A stretch of 46,186 nucleotides of DNA from an uncultured Chlorobiales bacterium (GTDB lineage Bacteria > Bacteroidota > Chlorobiia > Chlorobiales > Thermochlorobacteraceae): NCBI GenBank assembly GCA_938003965.1, contig CALKXI010000113.1, positions 1 through 46,186 of the forward strand. The letters run 5' to 3'. This document shows, in pieces, positions 10,603 through 19,211 of the stretch. The first letter of the stretch is position 1. Every line of letters starts with the position of its first letter. The notes beneath the pieces are model-generated. The model did no database searches. It was not told the origin of the DNA and saw only the letters and a list, made by a program, of their open reading frames with translations. The translations under genes were made by a program, and so were the position numbers.

Positions 10603-10632
10603 CTTTATGGTTCAAGATAGTGAGTTTGAGAA

Positions 10633-12765
10633 TCAAGGTTTTTCGTTGAGAAAAATCAGTTGGCTATTGATGGGTTTGCCGTTGGTGGCAACGGGCGTAT
10701 AGGTGCCGTCAGGGTTGAGAAGTCGCGCTTTGAGATTGTCTTTGAGCATCAGTTCAAGGTCGTTTTTGATTTGCTGTCGGTGTGCAGAATCGAGCACAGG
10801 AAAGAGGATTTCGACACGGCGGTCGAGGTTGCGCCGCATCATATCGGCACTGGAAAGATACACTTCTTCGTTGCCGTTGTTGAAGAAGTAGTAGGCGCGG
10901 CTATGTTCCAAAAAGCGTCCAACAATGCTGGTAACGCGAATGGTATTGCTGACGCCATCGAGGTTCGGACGGAGAACGCAGATACCGCGCACAATCAAAT
11001 CAATCGGCACGCCGGCTTGTGAAGCGCGATAAAGGGCTTTGATAATTTGTTCATCGACGAGCGCGTTCATTTTCATGATGATGCGTCCGTTTTGGTGCTG
11101 TTTGTGCATCTCGATTTCGCGCTCAATGAGTTCCAACATTTTTTGCCGAATGCCAAACGGTGCGACGAAAATTTTGCGATACGACTTTTGGCGCGAGTAG
11201 CCCGTCAGATAATTGAATACATCGGAGACATCCGCCCCAATCTCTTTGTTGCAAGTGAAGAGGCTATAATCGGTATAAACTTTCGCGGTTGATGGATTGT
11301 AATTGCCGGTGCCGAGATGCACATAGCGGCGCATTTCGCCGTTTTCGTTGCGCACAATCAGCAAGACCTTTGCGTGCGTTTTCAGTCCGATTAAGCCATA
11401 AACGACGTGCGCGCCTGCTTTTTCAAGGGCTTTTGCCCAAATGATGTTGTTTTCTTCGTCGAAGCGCGCTTTGAGCTCGACCAAAACGGCGACCTGCTTG
11501 CCACGCTCTGCTGCTTCAATCAAGGCTTGCACGATGGGCGATTGGCTTCCGACGCGATAGAGCGTTTGTTTAATGGCAAGCACATTCGGGTCGTGTGCCG
11601 CTTCGTGAATTAAATCGACGACGGGCTGAAACGAGTCGAAAGGGTGATAAAGAAGGACATCACGTTTGCGAATCGTGGCGAATATATCGTCGCCATCATC
11701 GTTCAGGAACGGATTGTGCGGAATGAAAGGAGCGTCTTTAAGGTCGGGACGCTCAAGGCTCATCACTTCCATCAAACTGGCTAAGCCCAAGACGCCTGGG
11801 ATTTCATAAACCTTGCGCTCGCTGACGCCTAAGTTTTCAATGAGCACGTTTTTGATATACTGCGGCATGCCGGGATTGACATCGAGCCGAACCACGTTGC
11901 CGTATCGGCGTTGGCGCAAGCCTTCTTCAATCGTCTCGAGCAAATCGCCGGCTTCGTCTTCTTCGATTTCAATATCAGCGTCGCGAATCACGCGGAACGG
12001 ATAGACGGCTTGAATTTCGACTTCGGGGAAAAGTTTTTGAATGTTGGTTGCAATCACATCTTCGAGCCAAACAAAAACCGTTTCGCCGCTCGTCGGCTTA
12101 ATGCCGATTTTATCGAGGCGAATGAGACGCGGAATCGTGTCGGGAACTTTGACACGTGCAAAGCGCGGCTCGTCGTCGCTGTCGGCTTTGAGTTGAACCG
12201 CAAGCGAAAGCGAAAGGTTGGAGACGTGCGGAAAAGGATGACCAGGATCCAACGCTAACGGGGTGAGAATGGGGAAAATGTTGTTTTCAAAATACTGGTC
12301 TAAAACCGTGCGCTCTTTTTCAGAGAGTTCCGAACAGGCTTTGAAGTAAATTTTTTCTTCTGCAAGTTTCGGAAGGATATGGTTGTAAAAGCAGTCGTTG
12401 CGCTCGTGAAGCATCGCCTCGACGCGCTTGCGAATTTCAATAAGTTGTTCAAGGGGTTTGAGCCCATCGAGCGAAGGCGTTTGAATGCCTGCTTCAACTT
12501 GCTCTTCGACAGCAGAGACGCGAATCATGAAAAATTCGTCCAAGTTTGAGCTGAAAATCGCAATGAACTTTAACCGTTCTAACAGCGGATGCGATTCACA
12601 GCGCGCTTCGTCAAGGACGCGCAAGTTGAACTCTACCCAACTAATTTCGCGGTTGATGTAAAGATTCGGATTATTGAATTGAGAATCAACAAGCGGTGTT
12701 GCAACATCTGAAATTGGCGTTTCGCTCAAATGCGGCTTGCGTGTTGGTCTGCGACTTTTCGTCAT
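10633..12765 (-). CDS. ppk1: polyphosphate kinase 1
   Basis: Reversible synthesis of inorganic polyphosphate from ATP through a phosphohistidine intermediate; membrane-peripheral. It has 710 residues, full length. The N-terminal helical domain begins with NREISWVEFNLRVLDEA and DEFFMIRVSAVEEQV. The first phospholipase D-like catalytic half holds LKTHAKVLLIVR with the phosphoacceptor histidine, then YVHLGTGNYNPSTAKVYTD. The second half has RGICVLRPNLDGVSNTIRV and SSADMMRRNLDRRVE. The gene lies six bases after the YkvA-like gene and 30 bases before PNP, so the three are probably co-transcribed. Confidence 0.97.
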   Translation of the reverse strand: MTKSRRPTRKPHLSETPISDVATPLVDSQFNNPNLYINREISWVEFNLRVLDEARCESHPLLERLKFIAIFSSNLDEFFMIRVSAVEEQVEAGIQTPSLDGLKPLEQLIEIRKRVEAMLHERNDCFYNHILPKLAEEKIYFKACSELSEKERTVLDQYFENNIFPILTPLALDPGHPFPHVSNLSLSLAVQLKADSDDEPRFARVKVPDTIPRLIRLDKIGIKPTSGETVFVWLEDVIATNIQKLFPEVEIQAVYPFRVIRDADIEIEEDEAGDLLETIEEGLRQRRYGNVVRLDVNPGMPQYIKNVLIENLGVSERKVYEIPGVLGLASLMEVMSLERPDLKDAPFIPHNPFLNDDGDDIFATIRKRDVLLYHPFDSFQPVVDLIHEAAHDPNVLAIKQTLYRVGSQSPIVQALIEAAERGKQVAVLVELKARFDEENNIIWAKALEKAGAHVVYGLIGLKTHAKVLLIVRNENGEMRRYVHLGTGNYNPSTAKVYTDYSLFTCNKEIGADVSDVFNYLTGYSRQKSYRKIFVAPFGIRQKMLELIEREIEMHKQHQNGRIIMKMNALVDEQIIKALYRASQAGVPIDLIVRGICVLRPNLDGVSNTIRVTSIVGRFLEHSRAYYFFNNGNEEVYLSSADMMRRNLDRRVEILFPVLDSAHRQQIKNDLELMLKDNLKARLLNPDGTYTPVATNGKPINSQLIFLNEKP

Positions 12766-12771
12766 GCTTCA

Positions 12772-13050
12772 TTAAAAGCAATAAGGCGTTATGAAATCAG
12801 GTTCTTCGGTAACTTGTTTTTTCTTGATGTCGCGCGATTGAGAGTTCAACTCGCTCTCGAGGCGTTTTTGAACGTTGCGAATCGTCCAAACGAACATGCC
12901 GATGGCAATTGCGTCGTCAAAAAGACCGAAGATGCCGAAAATGGCTTCGGGAATGAAATCAATCGGCGTTAAAACATAAAGCGGCGATAAAATCAGCGTG
13001 AGTTTCTCGAAGAGCGTTGCCGCATGCCAAAGGTCTCGGAGTTTTTTCAT
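12772..13050 (-). CDS. YkvA/DUF1232 family small membrane protein
   Basis: 92 residues. The core YVLTPIDFIPEAIFGIFGLFDDAIAIG (positions roughly 24-50) is the DUF1232 signature, with hydrophobic stretches that should sit in or on the membrane. The C-terminal third is charged (QKRLESELNSQSRDIKKK). The family has no established biochemical function. Starts at an ATG at 13050, six bases before ppk1, which suggests co-expression. The family call is firm; nothing more specific can be said. Confidence 0.85.
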   Translation of the reverse strand: MKKLRDLWHAATLFEKLTLILSPLYVLTPIDFIPEAIFGIFGLFDDAIAIGMFVWTIRNVQKRLESELNSQSRDIKKKQVTEEPDFITPYCF

Positions 13051-13195
13051 AATGGCAAACTTGATAGATTAAAGATGTTTTTCCAAGAACGCATTTTTTT
13101 GCGATATTCAACTTGACGATTTGTTGTGCAAAATAGATTTTTTGAAGTGTAAATTCAGTGCGCATTTCAACTCACATCTTAATTTTCATCCATAA

Positions 13196-14623
13196 ATGAG
13201 CATTGAAGGCGGTTATTTTGAAAACAACAGCGGAGAACATCGCCAACCTGAAAAATCGCGCCAGTGGCGCAAAGTGAAAAGAATCGTCGATAGTGGCGAA
13301 CTCTTCTCGATTTACGATGGTGAAACCCTCGAGGAAATGCTCCAAACGCTCATTGAAGAAAACGACTACACGCGCGCCATTCGCGTTTCTGAACACTTAA
13401 TTACGATTGCGCCTTACAGCGCGGAAGGTTGGTTCAAAAAAGGCGTGGCGCTCATCGATTTGGGCAAATATAAAGAGGCTATCGATGCCTTTGAGAAAGT
13501 AACTGTGCTCAACCCTGCCGATACAGAAGCGCTCTTGCATCTTGGTGTCTGCTATGAAAATTTAGGCAAGCCTGCCGAAGCCCTTGACGCTTACAACCGC
13601 GCCATTGAACTTTACCCCAACGACGACGAAGTACACTTCTGCAAAGCCATTACGCTCGAGCGTCTCGAACAGTACATCGACGCCGAAGCGGAACTAGAAC
13701 TCTGCCTTAAACTCAACCCTGAACACCCCGAAGCATGGTATGAACTTGGCTACTGCAAAGATATGCTCGATAAGTGGGAAGAAAGTCTAAACTGCTACGA
13801 TAAGCACCTTGAATTAGACCCATACAGTAGCAACACATGGTATAATCGTGGCATTATTCTCAACAAACTTGGCAGATATGAGGAAGCCGTTTTGAGTTAC
13901 GACCTTGCACTTGCTATTCGCGAAAACTTTTCGGCGGCGTGGTATAATCGTGGCAATGTGCTCGCTACGATGGGCAGACTGGAAGAAGCCATTGAAAGCT
14001 ACAAGCGCACGCTCGAGTATGAGCCCGAAGATGTGGCAACGCTCTTCAACATTGCCACCGCGTTCGAAGAAATCAACGATTTTCATCAAAGCATTTACTA
14101 TCTCGAGCGATGCGTCGCCATTGAGCCAAACTATGCTGATGCGTGGTATGCGCTAGCGTGTTGTTACGATACAATCGATTCGCCGCTTTTCGCGCTCAAC
14201 GCCATCAATAAGGCATGTGCGCTCGCGCCCGATTGCGCCGATTATCTGCAAGCCAAAGCCGGCATTGAGTTCCAACTCGGCTATATCGAGGACGCACTAA
14301 GGCTTTATCGCCAAGCCCTCTCGCTCGACCCGCACAATCTGTATCTGTTGTTTGATTACGGAACGGCTCTGATTGATGCACACCTGCCGAATCAAGCCAT
14401 TACGGTGCTTGAACAACTTCTCAAATTAGATGCAAATTTTGCGGACGCACATTATGAACTTGCCCTCGCCTATTACGCACTCGGCGACAAAGAAAATACC
14501 ATTCGCATGCTTGCCGAAGCCTTCAAGCACGATGCAAAGAAAAAACAAGCCTTTGCAAAAGCCTTTCCTGAACTCTATGCTGAAAAAAGCGTGTGCGCAA
14601 GGCTTGGCGTAACCAAACGCTAA
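13196..14623 (+). CDS. cytosolic tetratricopeptide-repeat protein
   Basis: 475 residues, no signal peptide, made almost wholly of about eleven 34-residue TPRs from residue 60 to 460. Typical helices read AEGWFKKGVALIDLGKYKEA, AWYNRGIILNKLGRYEEA and AWYNRGNVLATMGRLEEA. The first 55 residues are polar and charged (SGEHRQPEKSRQWRKVKR) and may be disordered. The short C-terminal tail ends ARLGVTKR. The structure implies a protein-binding scaffold; no substrate or pathway is evident. aroE begins 20 bases downstream, so the two are likely one operon. Starts at an ATG at 13196; the 145 bases upstream form a divergent promoter region with the YkvA-like gene. Confidence 0.85.
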   Translation: MSIEGGYFENNSGEHRQPEKSRQWRKVKRIVDSGELFSIYDGETLEEMLQTLIEENDYTRAIRVSEHLITIAPYSAEGWFKKGVALIDLGKYKEAIDAFEKVTVLNPADTEALLHLGVCYENLGKPAEALDAYNRAIELYPNDDEVHFCKAITLERLEQYIDAEAELELCLKLNPEHPEAWYELGYCKDMLDKWEESLNCYDKHLELDPYSSNTWYNRGIILNKLGRYEEAVLSYDLALAIRENFSAAWYNRGNVLATMGRLEEAIESYKRTLEYEPEDVATLFNIATAFEEINDFHQSIYYLERCVAIEPNYADAWYALACCYDTIDSPLFALNAINKACALAPDCADYLQAKAGIEFQLGYIEDALRLYRQALSLDPHNLYLLFDYGTALIDAHLPNQAITVLEQLLKLDANFADAHYELALAYYALGDKENTIRMLAEAFKHDAKKKQAFAKAFPELYAEKSVCARLGVTKR

Positions 14624-14642
14624 AAACCCACAAGAATTTTAC

Positions 14643-15524
14643 ATGGCAATAAAAAAAGTCCTTGGGCTGATAGGAAGCGAAATTTCCTATACGCTCTCGC
14701 CGCTCATGCACAACACGGCGGCAGAAGCCTTGAGATTGAACTACATCTACAACGTCTTTGAAGTCAATAAGCCTGACGACCTTTCAGCCGCTATTGAAGG
14801 CATTCGCGCGTTGAACATCACGGGCGTGAATGTTACCATTCCCTACAAAGAGCGTACGGTCAAATACCTCGATTCGCTTTCTGCCGAAGCCAGTGAAGTG
14901 CAAGCCGTCAATACCATTCTCAATCAAGACGGAACGCTAATTGGATACAACACCGATATTTTCGGCTTTGCTGAGCCGCTCAAAGCCTTTAAGTCGGAAC
15001 TTGAAAAGGAACAAGTGGCGGTGCTTGGAAGCGGGGGCGCGGCGCGTGCGGTGATTCAAGCCCTCAAAATTGAGTTCAAACCGTCGAGCATCACCATCGT
15101 TGCTCGCAATGAATCCAAAGCCGACGCACTTAAAGACGACTTCAAGCGGCGAACCAAAAGCCTCAAACTCAAAACGCTCAACATCGCCGACGCTGAAACC
15201 GTTGAAAAATTGCGCGACTGCAAACTCATCATTAACGCCACGCCCGTCGGCTCAGCCAAACTTTCCGCCAGCAAAGAAGACCTTCTGCCCGCTGAAAAAC
15301 TTTGGACAAAAGACCATATCGCCTACGACCTCGTCTATAACCCGCTCCAAACGCCCTTCCTCAAAGGCGCACAAGACGCGGGTGCGAAAACCATTTCAGG
15401 CTTGGAAATGCTCCTCTTTCAAGGGGCGAAATCCTTTGAACTCTGGACGGGCAAAGCCATGCCGATTGACCTCGTGCGCAAAACGCTTCAAGATGCGCTA
15501 ACTTGCGAAGAAAAAACCGATTGA
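14643..15524 (+). CDS. aroE: shikimate dehydrogenase
   Basis: NADPH-dependent reduction of 3-dehydroshikimate in the chorismate pathway. It has 293 residues. Shikimate-binding SYTLSPLMHN sits near residue 14, the catalytic lysine in NVTIPYKE near 65-72, the partner aspartate in YNTDIFGF, and the nucleotide loop is VLGSGGAARAV (about 129). The C-terminal motif GLEMLLFQGAKSFELWTG is also present. Full length and intact. Directly downstream of the TPR gene; the next gene starts 74 bases later. Confidence 0.96.
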   Translation: MAIKKVLGLIGSEISYTLSPLMHNTAAEALRLNYIYNVFEVNKPDDLSAAIEGIRALNITGVNVTIPYKERTVKYLDSLSAEASEVQAVNTILNQDGTLIGYNTDIFGFAEPLKAFKSELEKEQVAVLGSGGAARAVIQALKIEFKPSSITIVARNESKADALKDDFKRRTKSLKLKTLNIADAETVEKLRDCKLIINATPVGSAKLSASKEDLLPAEKLWTKDHIAYDLVYNPLQTPFLKGAQDAGAKTISGLEMLLFQGAKSFELWTGKAMPIDLVRKTLQDALTCEEKTD

Positions 15525-15598
15525 AGCGCAAGTCGTGTTCCTTTCAAGCAACATGTTCAAAAACTCTTAACCATAACCTTAAAAACCTTGCAGAGAAA

Positions 15599-17884
15599 AT
15601 GCGTTTAAGCCTTGTTTTCTTGCTCTGGCTGTTTTCAGCTTCAATGTTTGCACAAGAAGTAAAACGCGGTGGCATTACAGGGCGCGTATTGGACAAAACC
15701 ACCAAAGAGCCTGTTGTGGGTGCAACGGTCAAAGTCGTTGGAACGGAACTCGGAGCCGTTGCCGATGTGAATGGAAAATTCACCATTCAGAATATCCCTG
15801 TTGGAACATATCAAGTGAAAGTTTCGGCGGTTGGATATGAAAGCACCATTCGCACCGATGTGGTGGTTGCAACCGCACGCCCCTACATTTTGGTCGTCGA
15901 GTTAGCCGAAAAAGGCGTAGAGGGTCAGGAAGTCGAAGTGGTGGCGGATTACTTCAAACGCCGAAAGGCAGATTCCCCAACGAGCGAGCAGAGTTTCACT
16001 TACGAAGAAATTCGCCGATTGCCCGGTGGCTTTGAAGACGTGGTGCGTGCCGTTTCAACCTTGCCCGGTGTGTCAGTTGCAAGTGCGGGGCGAAACGACT
16101 TGCTCGTGCGTGGCGGCGCACCATCGGAAAACCTCTTTCTCATTGATGGAATTGAAGTGCCGAACATCAACCATTTTGGCACACAAGGCTTCGGTGGCGG
16201 TCCGATTTCCTTCGTCAATCTCGACTATGTGCGCGAAGTAAATTTCTCAACAGGCGGCTTCGGGGTAAAATATGGCGACAAAATTTCAAGCGTCGTCTCG
16301 CTCGATTTGCGCAACGGACGCGAAGACCGAACCGGCGGCAAACTCAACCTTTCTGCCTCGCAATTCGGCTTCAACATCGAAGCCCCACTCTCGCGCGATG
16401 GGCAATATCTCTTTTCCGCACGACGCAGTTACCTCGACCTCATCTTCAAAGCCGCTGGATTTTCTTTCGTCCCTGAATACTATGACTTTCTCGGCAAGGT
16501 AACTTACAACCTCGGCGGCGGAAATGAAGTCTCCGCGCTTGGCATTGGCGTCATTAACAACGTGCGGCTCTTCAACGACACGCCTGAAAAACGCTTCGAT
16601 AACTCGCGCTTGCTCGATAACACACAGTATCAATTCATCGGCGGGGTTACGTGGAGAAAAGTTTTCAAAGGCGGCTTGATTTCAACCACGCTCGGACGCA
16701 CGCGCGTCGACTACCGATTCCAGCAACGCGATACGCTTCAAAATCCATTCTTCCGCAATAATTCCATCGAAGATGAATTCAACCTTCGAAGCGATGTAAC
16801 GCTCGCCCTAAGCAAAGCAACGGAACTCTCGTTTGGCGTTCAAGGCAAAACCATTGGCTTTAGTGCCGATGTGCTGCTCAAATCTCGAGAAACCAATGCG
16901 GTGATTGTCGACAGACAATTAAACGACCGATTCACAAAAGGCGCAGCCTACTTCCAACTCTTGCAACGCTTCGGGCGACTAACGGCAACGCTCGGCGGCA
17001 GAGTGGATTACTTCGACGGCATCAATCAAAAGTTTTATCCCGCGCCGCGTGGCTCGCTTTCCTACGCGCTCACCGAAAAACTCACGCTCAATGCGTCGGC
17101 GGGGCGATACACCCAATCGCCTTCATACATCTGGCTCGTTGCCGAAGAATCCAACCGAAATCTCAAAAACATTCAAACCAATGTGGGCATTGCCGGCTTT
17201 GAATACATTTTGCAACCCGACTTAAAATTCAGCATGGAAGGCTACTACAAGCAGTATGGCAACTATCCCGCAAGTTTGAATCGTCCCTTCTTCGTGATTG
17301 CCAACACGGGCGCGGGCTTCGGCGGCGATGAAGACGGCTTTGCCTCGTTTGGATTAGAGCCATTGGTCAGTTTAGGCAAAGGGCGCGCCTACGGCATTGA
17401 ATTTTTCGTTCAGAAAAAATTATCGCAAACGCCTTACTACGGCATTGCCTCGCTGACGATTGGCAAGTCGGAATTTCAAGGCGTTGATGGCGTGTTCAGA
17501 CCGAGCAACTTCGACCAGCGCATCATTTTTAGTTTGAGCGGCGGCTATCGGTTTGATGAAAAATGGGAACTCGGCGTTAAATTCCGATATGCGTCGGGGC
17601 GACCCTTCACGCCCGTCGGTGCAGATGGAGACAGGAGTTTTGGCTTCAGACGCACAAATTTCTTTAACTCGCAACGCTTGCCCGATTTTCACGCGCTCGA
17701 CTTGCGACTTGACCGACGCTGGCAGTTCAACGCTTGGACGCTCATCACTTATTTAGATATTCAAAATATCTATAACCGAAAAAATGAAAATCCGCCTCGC
17801 TGGAACCCAAAAGAAAACCAACCAGAAACCACAGGCGGACAAATCGGACTGCTCCCCTCCATTGGCATCAACGCCGAATTTTAA
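15599..17884 (+). CDS. TonB-dependent outer-membrane receptor with CarboxypepD_reg-like N-terminus
   Basis: Outer-membrane receptor, 761 residues from the ATG at 15599. The longer frame from 15503 overlaps aroE and would bury the signal peptide. Residues 1-19 (MRLSLVFLLWLFSASMFAQ) are a signal peptide. Residues about 24-105 are a carboxypeptidase-regulatory-like Ig domain (GGITGRVLDKTTKEPVVGAT...). The plug follows (about 130-235) with RRLPGGFEDVVRAVSTLPGV and LLVRGGAPSENLFLIDGIE. The rest is a beta-barrel ending in phenylalanine (GINAEF), the usual BAM signal. This architecture is common in the Bacteroidota/Chlorobiota. The substrate is unknown; there is no SusD-like partner beside it. Confidence 0.92.
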   Translation: MRLSLVFLLWLFSASMFAQEVKRGGITGRVLDKTTKEPVVGATVKVVGTELGAVADVNGKFTIQNIPVGTYQVKVSAVGYESTIRTDVVVATARPYILVVELAEKGVEGQEVEVVADYFKRRKADSPTSEQSFTYEEIRRLPGGFEDVVRAVSTLPGVSVASAGRNDLLVRGGAPSENLFLIDGIEVPNINHFGTQGFGGGPISFVNLDYVREVNFSTGGFGVKYGDKISSVVSLDLRNGREDRTGGKLNLSASQFGFNIEAPLSRDGQYLFSARRSYLDLIFKAAGFSFVPEYYDFLGKVTYNLGGGNEVSALGIGVINNVRLFNDTPEKRFDNSRLLDNTQYQFIGGVTWRKVFKGGLISTTLGRTRVDYRFQQRDTLQNPFFRNNSIEDEFNLRSDVTLALSKATELSFGVQGKTIGFSADVLLKSRETNAVIVDRQLNDRFTKGAAYFQLLQRFGRLTATLGGRVDYFDGINQKFYPAPRGSLSYALTEKLTLNASAGRYTQSPSYIWLVAEESNRNLKNIQTNVGIAGFEYILQPDLKFSMEGYYKQYGNYPASLNRPFFVIANTGAGFGGDEDGFASFGLEPLVSLGKGRAYGIEFFVQKKLSQTPYYGIASLTIGKSEFQGVDGVFRPSNFDQRIIFSLSGGYRFDEKWELGVKFRYASGRPFTPVGADGDRSFGFRRTNFFNSQRLPDFHALDLRLDRRWQFNAWTLITYLDIQNIYNRKNENPPRWNPKENQPETTGGQIGLLPSIGINAEF

Positions 17885-17943
17885 GCGCGAAAAACGAATC
17901 AAAGGCAGTGCAGGTTTAAAGGCAAAATCATAGCCAAATACAA

Positions 17944-18882
17944 ATGTCTAAAACGGTTGCCTTAACGGGGGGAACAGGTTTAATTGGAAAAGCCCTTGTT
18001 CGTGCTTTAACACAACGCGGCGACAAGGTTCTTTTACTGGTTCGCAATCCTGAAAAAGCCAAATCAGAACTGCCAAATCTTGCGGGCTACTACGAATGGA
18101 ATGCGATGAGCGAAAGTGGCGAATGGACAAATGCGCTTGCGTCAGCCGATGCGGTTATTCACCTTGCAGGAACACCCGTTGCCGCACGCTGGAACGACGA
18201 TTACAAAAAAGAGATTTACGACAGCCGAATCATTAGCACGCGCAATTTGGTTCGTGCTATTGCGCAATCAGAGACAAAGCCAAAAGTTTTTATCACGGCA
18301 TCGGGCGTTGGCTATTACGGCAATCAAGGCTATGACATGAACGTGCCGATATTGGACGAAAGTGCGCCGCCTGCAAGCGATTTCCTTGCAAAAGTTTGTA
18401 TTGATTGGGAAAAAGAAGCCTTCGAGGCGGAAAAGTTGGGCGTGCGTGCGGTGGCGGTCAGAACAGGCGTAGTGCTCTCGACCAAAGGCGGAGCGTTAGA
18501 GAAAATGCTCACGCCGTTCAAACTCTTTGCAGGCGGTCCGATTGGAAGCGGCAAGCAATGGGTTTCGTGGATTCACATCGACGACCAAGTGGGGCTTTAT
18601 CTTTTTGCTGTTGATAATGAAATGGTAAAAGGCGCGCTGAACGCGGTCGCCCCGAATCCTGTTCAAATGAACGAACTGGCGCAAACGCTCGGAAAAGTTC
18701 TTTCTCGTCCGTCGCTGTTTCCCGTGCCAAAAGCCGCGCTCGAACTTCTCTTCGGAGAAGCGGCAAGCGTGATTGCCGAAGGACAGCGCGTAGTGCCGAA
18801 ACGCGCGTTGGAATTGGGATTCTCGTTCAAGTATCCGACGCTGGAAGGCGCATTAAGAGATGTCATCGCCAAAAATAAGTGA
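17944..18882 (+). CDS. TIGR01777 family NAD(P)-dependent epimerase/oxidoreductase
   Basis: 312 residues with an extended short-chain-dehydrogenase fold. It starts with the dinucleotide loop VALTGGTGLIGKALVRAL, then VIHLAGTPVAARWNDDYK, ITASGVGYYGNQG, and VRTGVVLSTKGGALEKML. The C-terminal half carries the DUF1731-like region (KALELLFGEAASVIAEGQRV-type, VPKRALELGFSFKYP). These features define the TIGR01777/YfcH group, whose substrate is not established. Begins at an ATG 59 bases after the receptor gene; no functional link is evident. Confidence 0.9.
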   Translation: MSKTVALTGGTGLIGKALVRALTQRGDKVLLLVRNPEKAKSELPNLAGYYEWNAMSESGEWTNALASADAVIHLAGTPVAARWNDDYKKEIYDSRIISTRNLVRAIAQSETKPKVFITASGVGYYGNQGYDMNVPILDESAPPASDFLAKVCIDWEKEAFEAEKLGVRAVAVRTGVVLSTKGGALEKMLTPFKLFAGGPIGSGKQWVSWIHIDDQVGLYLFAVDNEMVKGALNAVAPNPVQMNELAQTLGKVLSRPSLFPVPKAALELLFGEAASVIAEGQRVVPKRALELGFSFKYPTLEGALRDVIAKNK

Positions 18883-19211
18883 AAGCCACAGGGGCAAGAC
18901 GAAAAGGTTTAATGTGCAAAATGATAATTTCTTTACACGCAACATATTGAAGAAAATAAGAGAAGTTGCTTATATTCGCCGAAATCTCGAAAAACAAAAC
19001 GGAGAGAAGTTGAAAAGATTATTCTTGAAATTGAAATTTCGCTAAAGTGTTGAGAACCTTGCAACTGCTGACACCCACCAATCTGTTGCAATTCGTGTAT
19101 TCCATACAATCCGTTTAACGCTGTAAAAGGCGTATGAAGAAGAGTTGAAGTTTAGAAGTTGAACTCAATCTGACAAACCTGAACTTAAAATAAAACACAC
19201 TTTCGGTAATT
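18883..19211 (+). other. 329-bp gene-free leader upstream of the histidine kinase
   Basis: No convincing gene. A promoter-like pair, TTG at 18947-18949 and TATATTCG at 18971-18978, has a 21-base spacer and would give a leader of roughly 230 bases before the kinase start. A purine-rich stretch GGAGAGAAG (from about 19002) is followed by a TTG-initiated frame of eleven basic and hydrophobic residues ending at 19045. It could be a leader peptide but is too short to call. Confidence 0.35.

Noticed and set aside
15503-15598. 32-codon N-terminal extension of the TonB receptor
   Set aside because: It overlaps aroE and would place a signal peptide internally; the ATG at 15599 begins directly with the signal sequence.
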